Below, one piece after another: positions 45,852-56,164 of a DNA stretch of 64,000 nucleotides. How positions within the stretch are numbered: the first letter of the stretch is position 1; every line of letters starts with the position of its first letter. The notes under the pieces were generated by a model, which was not told the DNA's origin, ran no database searches, and saw nothing but the letters and a program-made list of their open reading frames with translations. This DNA comes from Flavobacterium amniphilum (GTDB taxonomy: Bacteria > Bacteroidota > Bacteroidia > Flavobacteriales > Flavobacteriaceae): the NCBI RefSeq assembly GCF_023634845.1, contig NZ_JAMLJL010000013.1, forward strand, positions 48,403-112,402, written 5' to 3'. The position numbers and the translations under genes are program-made.

Positions 45852-46562
45852 ATGACTAAAAAAATTTTCTTCATATTACTGATTATCGTTTCAGCTTCGG
45901 CAAATGCGCAAATTTTTAAAAAAAGCATGTTTGCCAAAAAACCACTTATCAATTTAGAAAACTTTGACAAACAAAGAATTCATTTTGGTTTTTACCTTGG
46001 TTTTAACAATTACGACTTCAAGTTTGACAAGAGATTTGACGACAAGGACATTTTGGTTGACAGCCAAACCGGTTTCAATGTTGGTTTAATTGCGAATTTA
46101 AGAATCAATGACTACATCGATTTGCGTTTTGAACCCGGATTAAATTACGGACAACGAAATTTAACCTTTCCCAACATGACAGATCCGGTTGACCGTTTAA
46201 GAGAAGTAAAATCGACTTATATCCACTTGCCATTATTAGCTAAGTTTTCTTCTAAAAGAATGGGTAATGTAAAACCTTATATCATAGGTGGCTTATCAAG
46301 CTCATTGAATTTATCCAGTAATGCAAACTCTCCTGACGACAACTCGGCTAATCGTTTCAGAATGGTAAAAAATTCGAACAACTATGAACTGGGATTAGGC
46401 ATTGACATGTATTTTGAATATTTCAAATTTTCACCTTCCATCCGTGGTGTTTTTGGTTTAAAAAATGAAATTATTCCCGATGCAGACCCAAACAGCCCAT
46501 GGACTGGAAATGTAGCAAGCATGTCGACACGCGGAATCTTCATCAATTTCGCATTCCACTAA
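45852..46562 (+). CDS. porT: PorT-family outer-membrane protein (type IX secretion/gliding)
   Basis: A 236-residue beta-barrel with signal peptide (MTKKIFFILLIIVSASANAQ), alternating hydrophobic strands and a C-terminal aromatic (FINFAFH). The sequence and position after menG match PorT/SprT, needed for the type IX secretion system of Bacteroidota. It converges on the downstream methyltransferase gene with a four-base overlap of the ends. Confidence 0.85.
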   Translation: MTKKIFFILLIIVSASANAQIFKKSMFAKKPLINLENFDKQRIHFGFYLGFNNYDFKFDKRFDDKDILVDSQTGFNVGLIANLRINDYIDLRFEPGLNYGQRNLTFPNMTDPVDRLREVKSTYIHLPLLAKFSSKRMGNVKPYIIGGLSSSLNLSSNANSPDDNSANRFRMVKNSNNYELGLGIDMYFEYFKFSPSIRGVFGLKNEIIPDADPNSPWTGNVASMSTRGIFINFAFH

Positions 46563-47287
46563 AAATTACGTTTAAATTCACTCAGAACGATAGCGGTTGC
46601 TGTTGCGACGTTAAGGCTTTCCGTTTGCTGTAAATCCCCAAAGCGCGGAATTGAGATTTTACGTGTAACTAATTTTTCTATTGATTTAGAAATTCCATTG
46701 GCTTCATTACCTAAAACGATAATTCCATCTTGAGGCAATTCACTTTTGTAGATGTTATTTCCTTCCATGAAGGTGCCAAAAATTTCTTTTGATGATTGCT
46801 GCAAATACGCATCCAGATCAACATAGGAAACATTCACACGCGAAATGGATCCCATTGTGGCCTGAACCACTTTCGGATTGTAAACATCAACAGTTTGCAT
46901 CGAACAAACTATCTGTTTAACACCAAACCAATCGCACAAACGGATGATAGTCCCAAGGTTTCCCGGATCACGAATATCGTCAAGTGCAACTACTAACCCT
47001 TCGCCATTTATTTTACCTTCAGCCGGAATCTTAAACAAAGCCAGGCAATCATTTGCAGTGCTCAAAGCTGAAATCTTTTTCAATTCTGCTTCGGAAATTA
47101 TTGATCTTTTATAATCCGGCACATTTAAAAACAGATTATCCGTCACGAAAAGGTGTTCAAGCTCAAAATCGGAATTCAGTAATTCCTCAATCCCTTTTAC
47201 ACCTTCAACTATAAATAATTGATGTTCTTTTCTATATTTTTTTTGCTGTAAGCCCGTTATAAGTTTTATTTGATTTTTACTAACCAT
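46559..47287 (-). CDS. SpoU/TrmH-family RNA 2'-O-methyltransferase
   Basis: A 242-residue SPOUT enzyme. An N-terminal substrate-binding part (MVSKNQIKLITGLQQKKYRK) precedes the catalytic domain with LDDIRDPGNLGTIIRLCDW, IVLGNEANGISKSIE and the knot-forming PRFGDLQQTESLNVATATAI. The target RNA and position are not clear. It is divergent from the BamA-like gene with only 36 bases between starts. Confidence 0.92.
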   Translation of the reverse strand: MVSKNQIKLITGLQQKKYRKEHQLFIVEGVKGIEELLNSDFELEHLFVTDNLFLNVPDYKRSIISEAELKKISALSTANDCLALFKIPAEGKINGEGLVVALDDIRDPGNLGTIIRLCDWFGVKQIVCSMQTVDVYNPKVVQATMGSISRVNVSYVDLDAYLQQSSKEIFGTFMEGNNIYKSELPQDGIIVLGNEANGISKSIEKLVTRKISIPRFGDLQQTESLNVATATAIVLSEFKRNF

Positions 47288-47323
47288 AAAAAAGTGTATT
47301 TTTGAAATAAATTTCCGATTCTT

Positions 47324-49858
47324 TTGAATAATTTCTCTACAAAAATAGTATTAATTCTTCTAATTGCAGTACTTATCTCCGCATGTGACGCTGTAAAAAA
47401 AGTTCCTGCGGACAAACATCTTTTGATCAAAAACAAATTAGAAGTAGACGGCAAGATTGTTAAAGATGAAGTAATCACCACTCAGATTGTCCAACAACCC
47501 AATTCCGGCATTTTTGGTTTTAACCTCAGGCTGCACATGTATAATTTGGCTAAAAAGAATACAGATTCAATATTCAGGGCCAAGTATACCAAAGATCCAG
47601 AAAAATACTACCGTAAATCAAAATGGCTATCCAAAAAACAAGTTGACCGTTTAGGAAAATCATTCTGGTATTCCGGATGGCATAAATTTTTAATGAAAAC
47701 CGGGGAACCTCCTGTAATCATAGACACACTGAAAGCCAAACATTCAATTAAAAGATTAGAAGCACATTATTTCAACGAAGGCTATTTTAGTGCTTCCGCA
47801 AAATACAAAGTCAATTATTTAGCTGATAAAAGAGGAACAATTGATTATTCCGTCATCAAAGGCGAACCCACTTTCTTAGATACCATTTCCAGAAAAGTAC
47901 AATCAAAAGTAATTGATTCGCTGTATCTTAAAATCAAAAACAGATCAAAGATTAAAACCGGTCAACAATACAAAACTGAAAATTTTGATTTGGAAAGAGC
48001 CCGCTTAACTTCTTATTTCAGAAATCATGGCATATATCATTTCCAACAGCAAAATATCTTATTTGAAATTGATACCACTTCAAAAAAAGCACCCGTAATC
48101 GTACATATTACCGACCGTGAATACAAAAACGGCGACAGTATTAAAAGCAGGCCATATCATATTTATAAAATAGGCGAAGTCAATATTTTTACTGATGGTT
48201 TGAAAACAGAAAACCAAACCAGCACAAAATACAAAAACTCTAACATTTACAGCATAAACAAGCTTCGCTATAGACCGAAAGCTATTACTAATGCAGTCTT
48301 TTTACAAAAGGACAGTGTTTACAGCGACGACAACAGAACCCTAACTCTCAGATCATTAAGCAATTTAAGAGTTTTCAATTATCCTAATATCCAGTACGTA
48401 GAAGACACAGTCACCAAAACATTGAAAGCAAACATTGTCCTTATACCAAAAGACAAATACAGCTTTAGGGCAAATGCAGATTTTACCCATTCAAACATCA
48501 TGGATTTTGGTATTGCCGGAAGTGCTGCATTTTCAATACGCAATATTTTCAGAGGAGCGGAAATTTTAGAATTCGGATTGAGAGGCAATATCGGTTCATC
48601 AAAAGATTTAGCAAATCCCGACGACCGTTTCTTTAATCTTTCGGAAGTCGGAGCCGATTTAAGACTGACTTTCCCACGTCTTTTTTCACCTTTTAATACC
48701 GAGAAAATCATTCCTAAAAGAATGTTCCCCAATTCATTGATAACTCTTGGTTTTTCCAAACAAACCAACATTGGTCTTGACAAAGAAAACCTGACTTCAA
48801 CCGTAAGTTACAATTGGACACCGTCCAAAAATACCGATATCAAATTTGATTTGGTTAATTTACAGTATGTAAAAAATGTAAACATTGACAATTATTTCAA
48901 TGTTTATAATTCTTCTTACAACAGGCTGAATGATTTAGCACAAACCTACAACACAACACATCCCGAATACATGAATGCTGATGGAAACTTAAGGATTCCG
49001 GATGGTGCAAATGATTTCATCACAGAAGCTTTAACCAACGGCTTTCCGGGATTAGACCCTTTAAGCGGTGATTTTCGTAACATCAAAAGCATCAAGGAAC
49101 GTAAAGACCGCTTAACGGAAAACAACTTGATATTTGCTTCTAATTTCAGCTATAGCAAAAACAACAAGAGTGATTTTTTTGACAAACAATTTTACAGTTT
49201 CAGGGGAAAAATTGAAACTGCCGGAAATTTCCTAACATTGGTTTCTGATTTGGCCAAGCAGCAAAAAAACGAAGACGGAACACGTAATATTTTCGGACTT
49301 ACCTATTCCCAATATGTAAAAACCGATTTGGAATTCATCAGGCACTGGGATTTAAAACATGACAAATCGATTGCTTTCAGAAGCTTTTTTGGAATCGCTA
49401 TTCCATACGGAAATTCAAAATCAATTCCTTTTTCACGAAGTTATTTTGCAGGAGGAACAAACGACAACCGCGCCTGGCAATCCTATAGTCTTGGACCTGG
49501 AAGTTCAGGCGGATTGAATGATTTCAACGAAGCCAACATGAAAATCTCCCTTAACGCAGAGTTCAGATTCAAATATTTCGGCGACCTAAACGGAGCCATT
49601 TTTGCCGATTGCGGTAACATCTGGAATGTTTTTGACAACGAAACCGATGAAACTAAAGTTTTTTCAGGCTTCAAATCACTTGAAAGTTTAGCTTTAGGAA
49701 CAGGAACCGGATTCCGTTATGATTTTAAATTTTTCATTATCCGCTTCGATTTCGGTTTCAAAACCTATAATCCAGCCTTACAACCTGGAGAAAGATGGTT
49801 TAAGGAAATGCGTTTTGATAAAGGCGTTTTAAATATTGGTATTAACTATCCATTCTAA
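47324..49858 (+). CDS. BamA/TamA-like outer-membrane protein with lipoprotein-type N-terminus
   Basis: An 844-residue protein. No in-frame ATG precedes the signal region, so TTG at 47324 (MNNFSTK) is the likely start, about 20 bases after a TATTTTTG box (47297-47304). The N-terminus ends in a lipobox-like LISACDA. POTRA-like periplasmic domains occupy about residues 30-370. A barrel with AGGTNDNRAWQSYSLGPG and a C-terminal LNIGINYPF completes it, as in Omp85 proteins. It may be a TamA-like assembly factor. Confidence 0.9.
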   Translation: MNNFSTKIVLILLIAVLISACDAVKKVPADKHLLIKNKLEVDGKIVKDEVITTQIVQQPNSGIFGFNLRLHMYNLAKKNTDSIFRAKYTKDPEKYYRKSKWLSKKQVDRLGKSFWYSGWHKFLMKTGEPPVIIDTLKAKHSIKRLEAHYFNEGYFSASAKYKVNYLADKRGTIDYSVIKGEPTFLDTISRKVQSKVIDSLYLKIKNRSKIKTGQQYKTENFDLERARLTSYFRNHGIYHFQQQNILFEIDTTSKKAPVIVHITDREYKNGDSIKSRPYHIYKIGEVNIFTDGLKTENQTSTKYKNSNIYSINKLRYRPKAITNAVFLQKDSVYSDDNRTLTLRSLSNLRVFNYPNIQYVEDTVTKTLKANIVLIPKDKYSFRANADFTHSNIMDFGIAGSAAFSIRNIFRGAEILEFGLRGNIGSSKDLANPDDRFFNLSEVGADLRLTFPRLFSPFNTEKIIPKRMFPNSLITLGFSKQTNIGLDKENLTSTVSYNWTPSKNTDIKFDLVNLQYVKNVNIDNYFNVYNSSYNRLNDLAQTYNTTHPEYMNADGNLRIPDGANDFITEALTNGFPGLDPLSGDFRNIKSIKERKDRLTENNLIFASNFSYSKNNKSDFFDKQFYSFRGKIETAGNFLTLVSDLAKQQKNEDGTRNIFGLTYSQYVKTDLEFIRHWDLKHDKSIAFRSFFGIAIPYGNSKSIPFSRSYFAGGTNDNRAWQSYSLGPGSSGGLNDFNEANMKISLNAEFRFKYFGDLNGAIFADCGNIWNVFDNETDETKVFSGFKSLESLALGTGTGFRYDFKFFIIRFDFGFKTYNPALQPGERWFKEMRFDKGVLNIGINYPF

Positions 49859-49901
49859 AACTAAATTTGTAATTTTGTCAATCTTAAAAAAAATTAAATA
49901 C

Positions 49902-50969
49902 ATGGCACACAACATAAAACCAGGAGTTGCAACTGGCGATCAAGTTCAGGAAATTTTTAAATACGCTAAAGAAAAAGGCTTCGCCTTACCAGCGGTAAAT
50001 GTAGTAGGTTCAAGTACTATTAACGGTGTCCTTGAAACTGCTGCAAAATTAAAAGCTCCTGTAATCATTCAATTTTCAAATGGTGGCGCTCAGTTCAATG
50101 CTGGTAAAGGTTTATCAAATGCTAATGAAAAAGCAGCTATTGCAGGTGCAGTAGCCGGGGCTAAACACATTCACACTTTGGCAGAAGCTTATGGAGCAAC
50201 AGTTATTTTACACACTGACCACTGCGCAAAAAACTTATTACCTTGGATCGACGGATTGTTAGATGCTTCTGAAAAACATTTTGCTGAAACAGGAAAGCCA
50301 CTATATTCTTCCCACATGATTGATTTATCAGAAGAACCAATCGAAGAAAACATCCACATCTGCAAAGAATATTTGGCCCGTATGAGCAAAATGGGCATGA
50401 CCCTTGAAATCGAATTGGGAATCACCGGAGGAGAAGAAGACGGAGTAGATAATAGTGATGTTGACAGTTCTAAATTATACACCCAACCTGAAGAAGTAGC
50501 CTATGCTTATGAGGAATTAATGAAAATTTCACCTCGCTTTACAGTTGCAGCTGCTTTTGGAAATGTACACGGTGTTTACAAACCGGGTAACGTTAAACTA
50601 ACTCCAAAAATCCTAAAAAATTCACAGGAGTATGTACAGAACAAATACAACACAGATGCGAATCCGGTTGACTTCGTATTCCACGGAGGTTCAGGTTCAA
50701 CTTTGGAAGAAATCAGAGAGGCTATTTCTTACGGTGTAATCAAAATGAATATCGATACAGATTTACAATTTGCCTTTACAGAAGGTATCCGCGATTATAT
50801 GACTTCAAAAATTGACTACTTAAAAACTCAGATTGGTAGTCCGGATGGAATAGATTCACCAAATAAAAAACATTACGATCCAAGAAAATGGGCTCGTGAA
50901 GGTGAATTAACATTCAACAAAAGATTAGAACAGGCATTTGCCGATTTAAATAACGTAAATACACTTTAA
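49902..50969 (+). CDS. fbaA: Fructose-bisphosphate aldolase, class II
   Basis: Zinc-dependent glycolytic and gluconeogenic aldolase. The 355-residue protein starts at MAHNIKPGVATGDQVQEIF (the frame is open 22 codons upstream into the preceding gene). Visible motifs are the zinc-ligand ILHTDHCAKN, ELGITGGEEDGVDNS, FGNVHGVYKPG and VFHGGSGSTLEEI. Two overlapping TAnnTTTG boxes (49862-49877) lie just before. Confidence 0.97.
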   Translation: MAHNIKPGVATGDQVQEIFKYAKEKGFALPAVNVVGSSTINGVLETAAKLKAPVIIQFSNGGAQFNAGKGLSNANEKAAIAGAVAGAKHIHTLAEAYGATVILHTDHCAKNLLPWIDGLLDASEKHFAETGKPLYSSHMIDLSEEPIEENIHICKEYLARMSKMGMTLEIELGITGGEEDGVDNSDVDSSKLYTQPEEVAYAYEELMKISPRFTVAAAFGNVHGVYKPGNVKLTPKILKNSQEYVQNKYNTDANPVDFVFHGGSGSTLEEIREAISYGVIKMNIDTDLQFAFTEGIRDYMTSKIDYLKTQIGSPDGIDSPNKKHYDPRKWAREGELTFNKRLEQAFADLNNVNTL

Positions 50970-51038
50970 TTGTAGTTTTAAATTATAAATCAAAATACAG
51001 TTTATAATTAAAAACTTTAAACTCATAACTATAAAATT

Positions 51039-51893
51039 ATGGCTTGGTTTAAAAGAAAAGAGAAAGGAATTACAACTCCTACTGAAGATAAAAGAGATGT
51101 ACCAAAAGGTTTGTGGTATAAATCCCCAACAGGTAAAATTGTAGATGCTGATGAATTAGCCAGAAACCTATGGGTTAGCCCGGAAGATGATTTCCACGTA
51201 CGTATTGGAAGTAAAGAATATTTTGAAATTTTATTCGACAATAATGAATTCTCTGAATTAGATGCTAATATTACATCTAAAGACCCTCTTGGATTTGTGG
51301 ATACCAAAAAATATTCTGATCGTTTGGTAGACGCAATTGGCAAAACAAAATTGAAAGATGCTGTAAGAACCGGTGTTGGAAAATCAAAAGGAAAAGATTT
51401 AGTGGTTTGCTGCATGGACTTTGCTTTCATTGGCGGTTCAATGGGAGCAGTAGTAGGTGAAAAAATCGCACGCGGTATTGACCATTCCATCAAAAACAAC
51501 ATTCCATTTGTGATGATATCAAAGTCAGGTGGGGCCCGTATGATGGAAGCCGCTTATTCTTTAATGCAATTAGCCAAAACATCTGCTAAATTAGCACAAT
51601 TGGCAGAAGCTAAAATTCCTTACATTTCATTATGTACAGATCCAACAACAGGAGGAACAACAGCTTCTTATGCCATGTTAGGCGACATCAATATCGCCGA
51701 GCCGGGAGCATTAATTGGATTCGCAGGACCACGTGTTGTAAAAGACACAACCGGGAAAGATCTACCGGAAGGATTCCAGACTGCCGAGTTCGTATTGGAT
51801 CATGGTTTCCTTGATTTCATTGCTCACAGAAAGGAATTGAAGAACAAAATTAATCTTTACATTGACTTGATCCTTAATCAGGAAATCAGATAA
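51039..51893 (+). CDS. accD: Acetyl-CoA carboxylase carboxyltransferase subunit beta, zinc ribbon lost
   Basis: Beta subunit of the carboxyltransferase in fatty acid synthesis. The 284-residue protein has the crotonase-like core ([68 protein letters not shown]). The N-terminal region aligns with the zinc ribbon of E. coli AccD, but none of the four Cys is present ([34 protein letters not shown]). The fold is kept without the metal site. A terminator follows. Confidence 0.95.
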   Translation: MAWFKRKEKGITTPTEDKRDVPKGLWYKSPTGKIVDADELARNLWVSPEDDFHVRIGSKEYFEILFDNNEFSELDANITSKDPLGFVDTKKYSDRLVDAIGKTKLKDAVRTGVGKSKGKDLVVCCMDFAFIGGSMGAVVGEKIARGIDHSIKNNIPFVMISKSGGARMMEAAYSLMQLAKTSAKLAQLAEAKIPYISLCTDPTTGGTTASYAMLGDINIAEPGALIGFAGPRVVKDTTGKDLPEGFQTAEFVLDHGFLDFIAHRKELKNKINLYIDLILNQEIR

Positions 51894-51898
51894 AAACA

Positions 51899-51926
51899 AA
51901 ACCCGTCTCAACAACAAGACGGGTTT
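51899..51926 (+). terminator. Terminator after accD
   Basis: AAACCCGTCT and AGACGGGTTT pair around an 8-base loop, followed by T. Confidence 0.9.
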
Positions 51927-51966
51927 TTACATTTTAATTAAACATCATTAATCAAAAAATCAATCA

Positions 51967-53073
51967 ATGAAAAAACATTTAATTTTAATCCTAACCTTAT
52001 CACAGTCGCTTTGGTCACAAAACAACAACATTACCATTTCTGTAAAACCCGAAAAAGTATACTATGAAAAAGACCAAAGCAATCAATATCTGAATTTCGA
52101 TTTCCTTATTGAAAACAAAAGCAGCAGCAACATAATTTTAAATACAGTTGAAATTGCTGTTTATGATCAAAATAACAAGCTTGCAAGAAGAGATTTAGTT
52201 AATTTATACAGCAGAGAATCATTGGAATTAAGTGGAGCAAAGCCCATAGAATCCGGAAAAGGAAAATTATTTTTTAATCCCTTTCCTATTTTCACCAATG
52301 TTATTCCATTAAATAAGATACATTACGAGTTTTCATTCAATTCAGAAGACTGGAAAGAAAATTACTTTGTTTCTCTGGACGTTTTCCCGGAATTATACAA
52401 AACTAAAACCAATTTGATTCCACCTGTAAAAGGAAGAGTATTAGTTTGGAATGGCCATGACAGCAATTCACATCACCGACGTTTTGACTACACAGACCCA
52501 TTGTTTGTAAAAAGAGGAACCACAATAAATTTTCAACGTTTTGGCTATGATTTTGTTGTCGTGAATGAAGAAGGTATTATGTACAAAGGTAAACCCAAAA
52601 CGAATATTGAATGGTATGACGATATTGCTGATGACAACAATGACTATTATGGTTTTGGCGTACCTATTTATGCTGCAGGCGACGGTATTGTAATTGACGT
52701 TCGTGATGAAGTTGCAGACAATCGCCAGGTAAGTGAAGAAGAAATTGCCAAAAATGAAAAAGCATACGGTGGGAACTATGTAATTATTGACCACCAAAAT
52801 GGGGAATTCAGTTGGTTTGGACACTTAAAACAAGGCAGCATTACAGTAAAAAAAGGACAAACTGTAAAGCAAGGAGAAGTCATTGGAGCGATGGGTGCTT
52901 CAGGAGGTTCTCTGTTTCCTCATTTACATTATGAATTGAGAAATGGTGATGGAGCTAAACGAGTGGAAGGACTTCCCTCCTATTTCAACAATTACTCCAG
53001 AGTACTTGGAAATAAAAAGACCTCCATGACAAACGGACTAATTAACTCCGGTGATATTATAGAAAGCAAATAA
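51967..53073 (+). CDS. Secreted M23-family peptidase
   Basis: A 368-residue protein with a signal peptide (MKKHLILILTLSQSLWSQ), an N-terminal beta-rich domain of about 150 residues and a C-terminal LytM-type domain. The zinc-site motifs are SHHRRFDYTD (first His/Asp) and LFPHLHYELR (HxH). The core is AAGDGIVIDV and QGEVIGAMGASGG. It likely cleaves peptidoglycan cross-links or another periplasmic peptide. A long terminator follows, shared with the convergent permease gene. Confidence 0.88.
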   Translation: MKKHLILILTLSQSLWSQNNNITISVKPEKVYYEKDQSNQYLNFDFLIENKSSSNIILNTVEIAVYDQNNKLARRDLVNLYSRESLELSGAKPIESGKGKLFFNPFPIFTNVIPLNKIHYEFSFNSEDWKENYFVSLDVFPELYKTKTNLIPPVKGRVLVWNGHDSNSHHRRFDYTDPLFVKRGTTINFQRFGYDFVVVNEEGIMYKGKPKTNIEWYDDIADDNNDYYGFGVPIYAAGDGIVIDVRDEVADNRQVSEEEIAKNEKAYGGNYVIIDHQNGEFSWFGHLKQGSITVKKGQTVKQGEVIGAMGASGGSLFPHLHYELRNGDGAKRVEGLPSYFNNYSRVLGNKKTSMTNGLINSGDIIESK

Positions 53074-53106
53074 AGCAAAAACCCTGAGGTTCTCAGGGTT
53101 TTTGCT
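53074..53106. terminator. Bidirectional terminator
   Basis: A 15-bp stem, AGCAAAAACCCTGAG with CTCAGGGTTTTTGCT, 3-base loop, between convergent genes. Confidence 0.93.
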
Positions 53107-53116
53107 TTATATTTAT

Positions 53117-54367
53117 TTACATCCCACTTCGGATTGCCTCAACCGGATCAAGCCTAGAAGCAACAAAAGCCGGTATAACTCCTGCTATTAGTCCAATTAT
53201 ACCTGCCAGGAAAGTTCCAAACATAATATTACCCACACTTAACACAAATTCGAAATCCAAAGCATTAGTCAGTACTATTGATATAATATAAACCAAAAGA
53301 ATTCCGATCAGACCTCCAATTACACACAAAATAATAGCTTCAAACAAAAACTGCAAAAGGATAAATTTGTTTTTAGCACCTAAAGACTTCTGAATACCGA
53401 TCAGATTAGTACGCTCCTTCACGGATACAAACATAATATTAGCTATACCAAAACCACCAACCAGCAGAGAGAATCCCGCAATAAGCCATCCAACAAAGTT
53501 CATCTGCTGAATCAATCCATCCAATAAATCTGTGAATCCAGACAATACATTAACAAAGAAATTATCAATTTCCCCTTCTTTCAATCCTCTGAAATGACGC
53601 AATTTCTGTTTCAATTCTTCTTTAAAAGCATCAATGTCAACTCCATCAACTGGCTTAATCAAAATGGCCGGAGTAATCATATCATTATTATCACCATACA
53701 TCTGTCTCAGAAAATTAACCGGAATATACACCGTTGTATCTTCATTCTCGTCAAAAATTCCTGCTCCTTTTTTGGTCATCACACCGATAACCGTGAATTT
53801 CTGACCATATAAACGCACCTTCTTGCCTAACGGATCCTGACCATCAAAAAGGTTTTTGGCAATTTGATAACCTAAAACAATAACCGGTGCTCCAGAATTT
53901 GATTCTGATTCATTAAAAAACCTTCCTTCTTTAAATTCTAACTTCTGTACATCTTCCTGCTCATATGTTGTAGGCCCAATATTTACAGAACTTACTGTTT
54001 TTCCTTCATACTTAATATTCTCTTTCCGTGTGAATAGTTGAAAACACATCGCTTCCATATCATTCAAGGATTTTTTTAAATATTCATATTCTTCATAAGT
54101 CACATCCGGAAACTGTTCTCTTTTCCATTCCGGAATTTCTGAAGGACCAAATGAAAAACGCATTAAGTAAATTGAATTTTTATCCAATGTACTTAAATCT
54201 TTTTTAATTTTTCGGTCCAACGAATCAACCGCCGTTAACACAGCTATGATTGAAAAAATACCGATTGTCACACCAAGTAACGACAATAAAGTCCTCAGTT
54301 TATTATTCCGTAATGCGTTGATTGCAAAACCAAAACTTTCTTTTAATAATCGTACATATATCATCAT
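53117..54367 (-). CDS. MacB-like ABC transporter permease
   Basis: A 416-residue inner-membrane protein. The N-terminal helix is LRTLLSLLGVTIGIFSIIAV. A periplasmic MacB-type domain occupies about 50-275, and three C-terminal helices (WLIAGFSLLVGGFGIANIMF; AIILCVIGGLIGILLVYII; FLAGIIGLIAGVIPAFVAS) with the typical RLDPVEAIR end follow. No ATPase gene is adjacent in the window. Such permeases work in efflux or lipoprotein-related export; the substrate is unknown. Confidence 0.9.
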   Translation of the reverse strand: MMIYVRLLKESFGFAINALRNNKLRTLLSLLGVTIGIFSIIAVLTAVDSLDRKIKKDLSTLDKNSIYLMRFSFGPSEIPEWKREQFPDVTYEEYEYLKKSLNDMEAMCFQLFTRKENIKYEGKTVSSVNIGPTTYEQEDVQKLEFKEGRFFNESESNSGAPVIVLGYQIAKNLFDGQDPLGKKVRLYGQKFTVIGVMTKKGAGIFDENEDTTVYIPVNFLRQMYGDNNDMITPAILIKPVDGVDIDAFKEELKQKLRHFRGLKEGEIDNFFVNVLSGFTDLLDGLIQQMNFVGWLIAGFSLLVGGFGIANIMFVSVKERTNLIGIQKSLGAKNKFILLQFLFEAIILCVIGGLIGILLVYIISIVLTNALDFEFVLSVGNIMFGTFLAGIIGLIAGVIPAFVASRLDPVEAIRSGM

Positions 54368-54458
54368 AACGTGGGAATTGTATGAACATTAGTGTAAAAG
54401 TAACCACAAATGTTACATTTTTTTAATCCAATCTGAATCAAATTCGGAATGAAAAAAC

Positions 54459-54466
54459 TACTTTTG
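54459..54466 (+). promoter_or_regulatory. purH promoter -7 box
   Basis: TACTTTTG, 22 bases before the purH start, matches TAnnTTTG. Confidence 0.6.
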
Positions 54467-54488
54467 CAATACAAATTACAACAACACA

Positions 54489-56021
54489 ATGAATACTACA
54501 AAAACAATTAAATCGGCACTGATTTCAGTGTTTGACAAAACCGGCTTAGAACCTATTGTTACCAAACTTCACGAACAAGGCGTTACCTTTTATTCAACAG
54601 GTGGCACCGAAGAATTCATTTTAAACCTTGGTATTCCGGTAGTTCCGGTTGAAGACGTTACTTCATACCCATCAATTCTCGGAGGAAGAGTTAAAACATT
54701 ACACCCTAAAATTTTTGGAGGTATTTTAAACCGCCAGGATAATGAAACCGATGTTTTACAGATGAGAGAATTTGAAATTCCGCAAATTGATGTCGTAATT
54801 GTCGATTTATATCCGTTTGAAAAAACTGTTGCATCAGGAGCAAGTGACGCTGACATCATTGAAAAAATTGATATCGGAGGGATATCATTAATCCGCGCTG
54901 CAGCCAAAAACTTCAAAGACACGGTTATAGTTCCATCTGTAAACGAATACGCATCATTTTTAGATATCATTTCTTCCCAAAACGGAGAAACCACTTTGGA
55001 ACAGCGAAAAACTTTTGCAGCAAAAGCCTTCAATGTCTCATCACATTATGATTCGGCTATTTTCAATTATTTCAACAGAAATCAGGAAGAAACCGCATTA
55101 AAAATCAGCGAAACAAAAGGAAACGTATTACGCTACGGAGAAAATCCACACCAAAAAGGATTTTTCTTTGGGGAGTTTGACAAAATGTTCACAAAACTTC
55201 ACGGAAAAGAATTATCATATAATAATTTATTAGACGTTGATGCTGCTGTAAATTTAATGGGTGAATTCAGAAATGACGATCCTACTTTTGCAATCCTTAA
55301 ACACAACAATGCTTGTGGCATTGCAACAAGAAACTCAATGAAATCAGCATATCTTGATGCTTTGGCTGGAGATCCAACTTCAGCTTTCGGAGGTGTATTG
55401 ATTGCAAACGGAAATATCGATTTAGCTACAGCCGAAGAAATCAACAAATTATTCTGCGAAGTAATTATTGCTCCAAGCTATGATTCGACTGCGATTGATC
55501 TTCTTGAAGAAAAGAAAAACAGAATTATTCTAGTACAAAAAGAAGTTGCTTTATCCGAAACATCCGTACGCACTTGCTTAAACGGATATTTGGTTCAGGA
55601 CAAAGACTTGGCAACCGATTCAAAAGATATTTTAAAAACAGTTACCAACACTGCTCCATCTGAAGCTGAAATTGAAGATTTACTGTTTGCTTCAAAAATC
55701 TGTAAGCATACAAAGTCAAACACAATTGTACTAGCTAAAGACAAGCAGCTTTGTGCTTCAGGAACTGGACAAACCTCTAGAGTTGATGCATTAAGACAAG
55801 CTGTGGAAAAAGCAAAATCATTTGAATTTGATTTAACAGGTGCCGTAATGGCCAGCGATGCATTTTTCCCATTCCCTGACTGTGTGGAAATTGCCAATAA
55901 AGCAGGAATTACAGCCGTTATCCAACCAGGAGGTTCAATCAAAGATGAATTGAGCATTAATTATTGCAATAACAATAAAGTATCAATGGTATTTACCGGA
56001 ATAAGACATTTCAAACACTAA
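54489..56021 (+). CDS. purH: Bifunctional AICAR transformylase/IMP cyclohydrolase
   Basis: Last two steps of IMP synthesis. The 510-residue protein has an N-terminal MGS-like IMP cyclohydrolase domain (ALISVFDKTGLEPIV, STGGTEEF, GRVKTLHPKIFGGIL). The AICAR transformylase domain follows (RYGENPHQKGFF, KHNNACGIA, GQTSRVDALRQA, ending MVFTGIRHFKH). It is complete and the length is usual. The terminator is at 56050. Confidence 0.97.
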   Translation: MNTTKTIKSALISVFDKTGLEPIVTKLHEQGVTFYSTGGTEEFILNLGIPVVPVEDVTSYPSILGGRVKTLHPKIFGGILNRQDNETDVLQMREFEIPQIDVVIVDLYPFEKTVASGASDADIIEKIDIGGISLIRAAAKNFKDTVIVPSVNEYASFLDIISSQNGETTLEQRKTFAAKAFNVSSHYDSAIFNYFNRNQEETALKISETKGNVLRYGENPHQKGFFFGEFDKMFTKLHGKELSYNNLLDVDAAVNLMGEFRNDDPTFAILKHNNACGIATRNSMKSAYLDALAGDPTSAFGGVLIANGNIDLATAEEINKLFCEVIIAPSYDSTAIDLLEEKKNRIILVQKEVALSETSVRTCLNGYLVQDKDLATDSKDILKTVTNTAPSEAEIEDLLFASKICKHTKSNTIVLAKDKQLCASGTGQTSRVDALRQAVEKAKSFEFDLTGAVMASDAFFPFPDCVEIANKAGITAVIQPGGSIKDELSINYCNNNKVSMVFTGIRHFKH

Positions 56022-56049
56022 GAAAAAAGCATATTTTTAGCTTAATCAT

Positions 56050-56081
56050 AAATGCATCAATAAATTCGTATTGATGCATTT
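56050..56081 (+). terminator. Terminator after purH
   Basis: AAATGCATCAATA and TATTGATGCATTT pair around a 6-base loop; T-rich tract follows. Confidence 0.88.
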
Positions 56082-56110
56082 TTATTTTGAATTAAACCAA
56101 ATAATTTTTA

Positions 56111-56118
56111 TACTTTTG
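56111..56118 (+). promoter_or_regulatory. mreB operon promoter -7 box
   Basis: TACTTTTG, 46 bases before the mreB start, matches TAnnTTTG. Confidence 0.6.
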
Positions 56119-56164
56119 CTCTTGGATTAAACTATATTAAATACATTAACCCTCAAGTAAGAGT

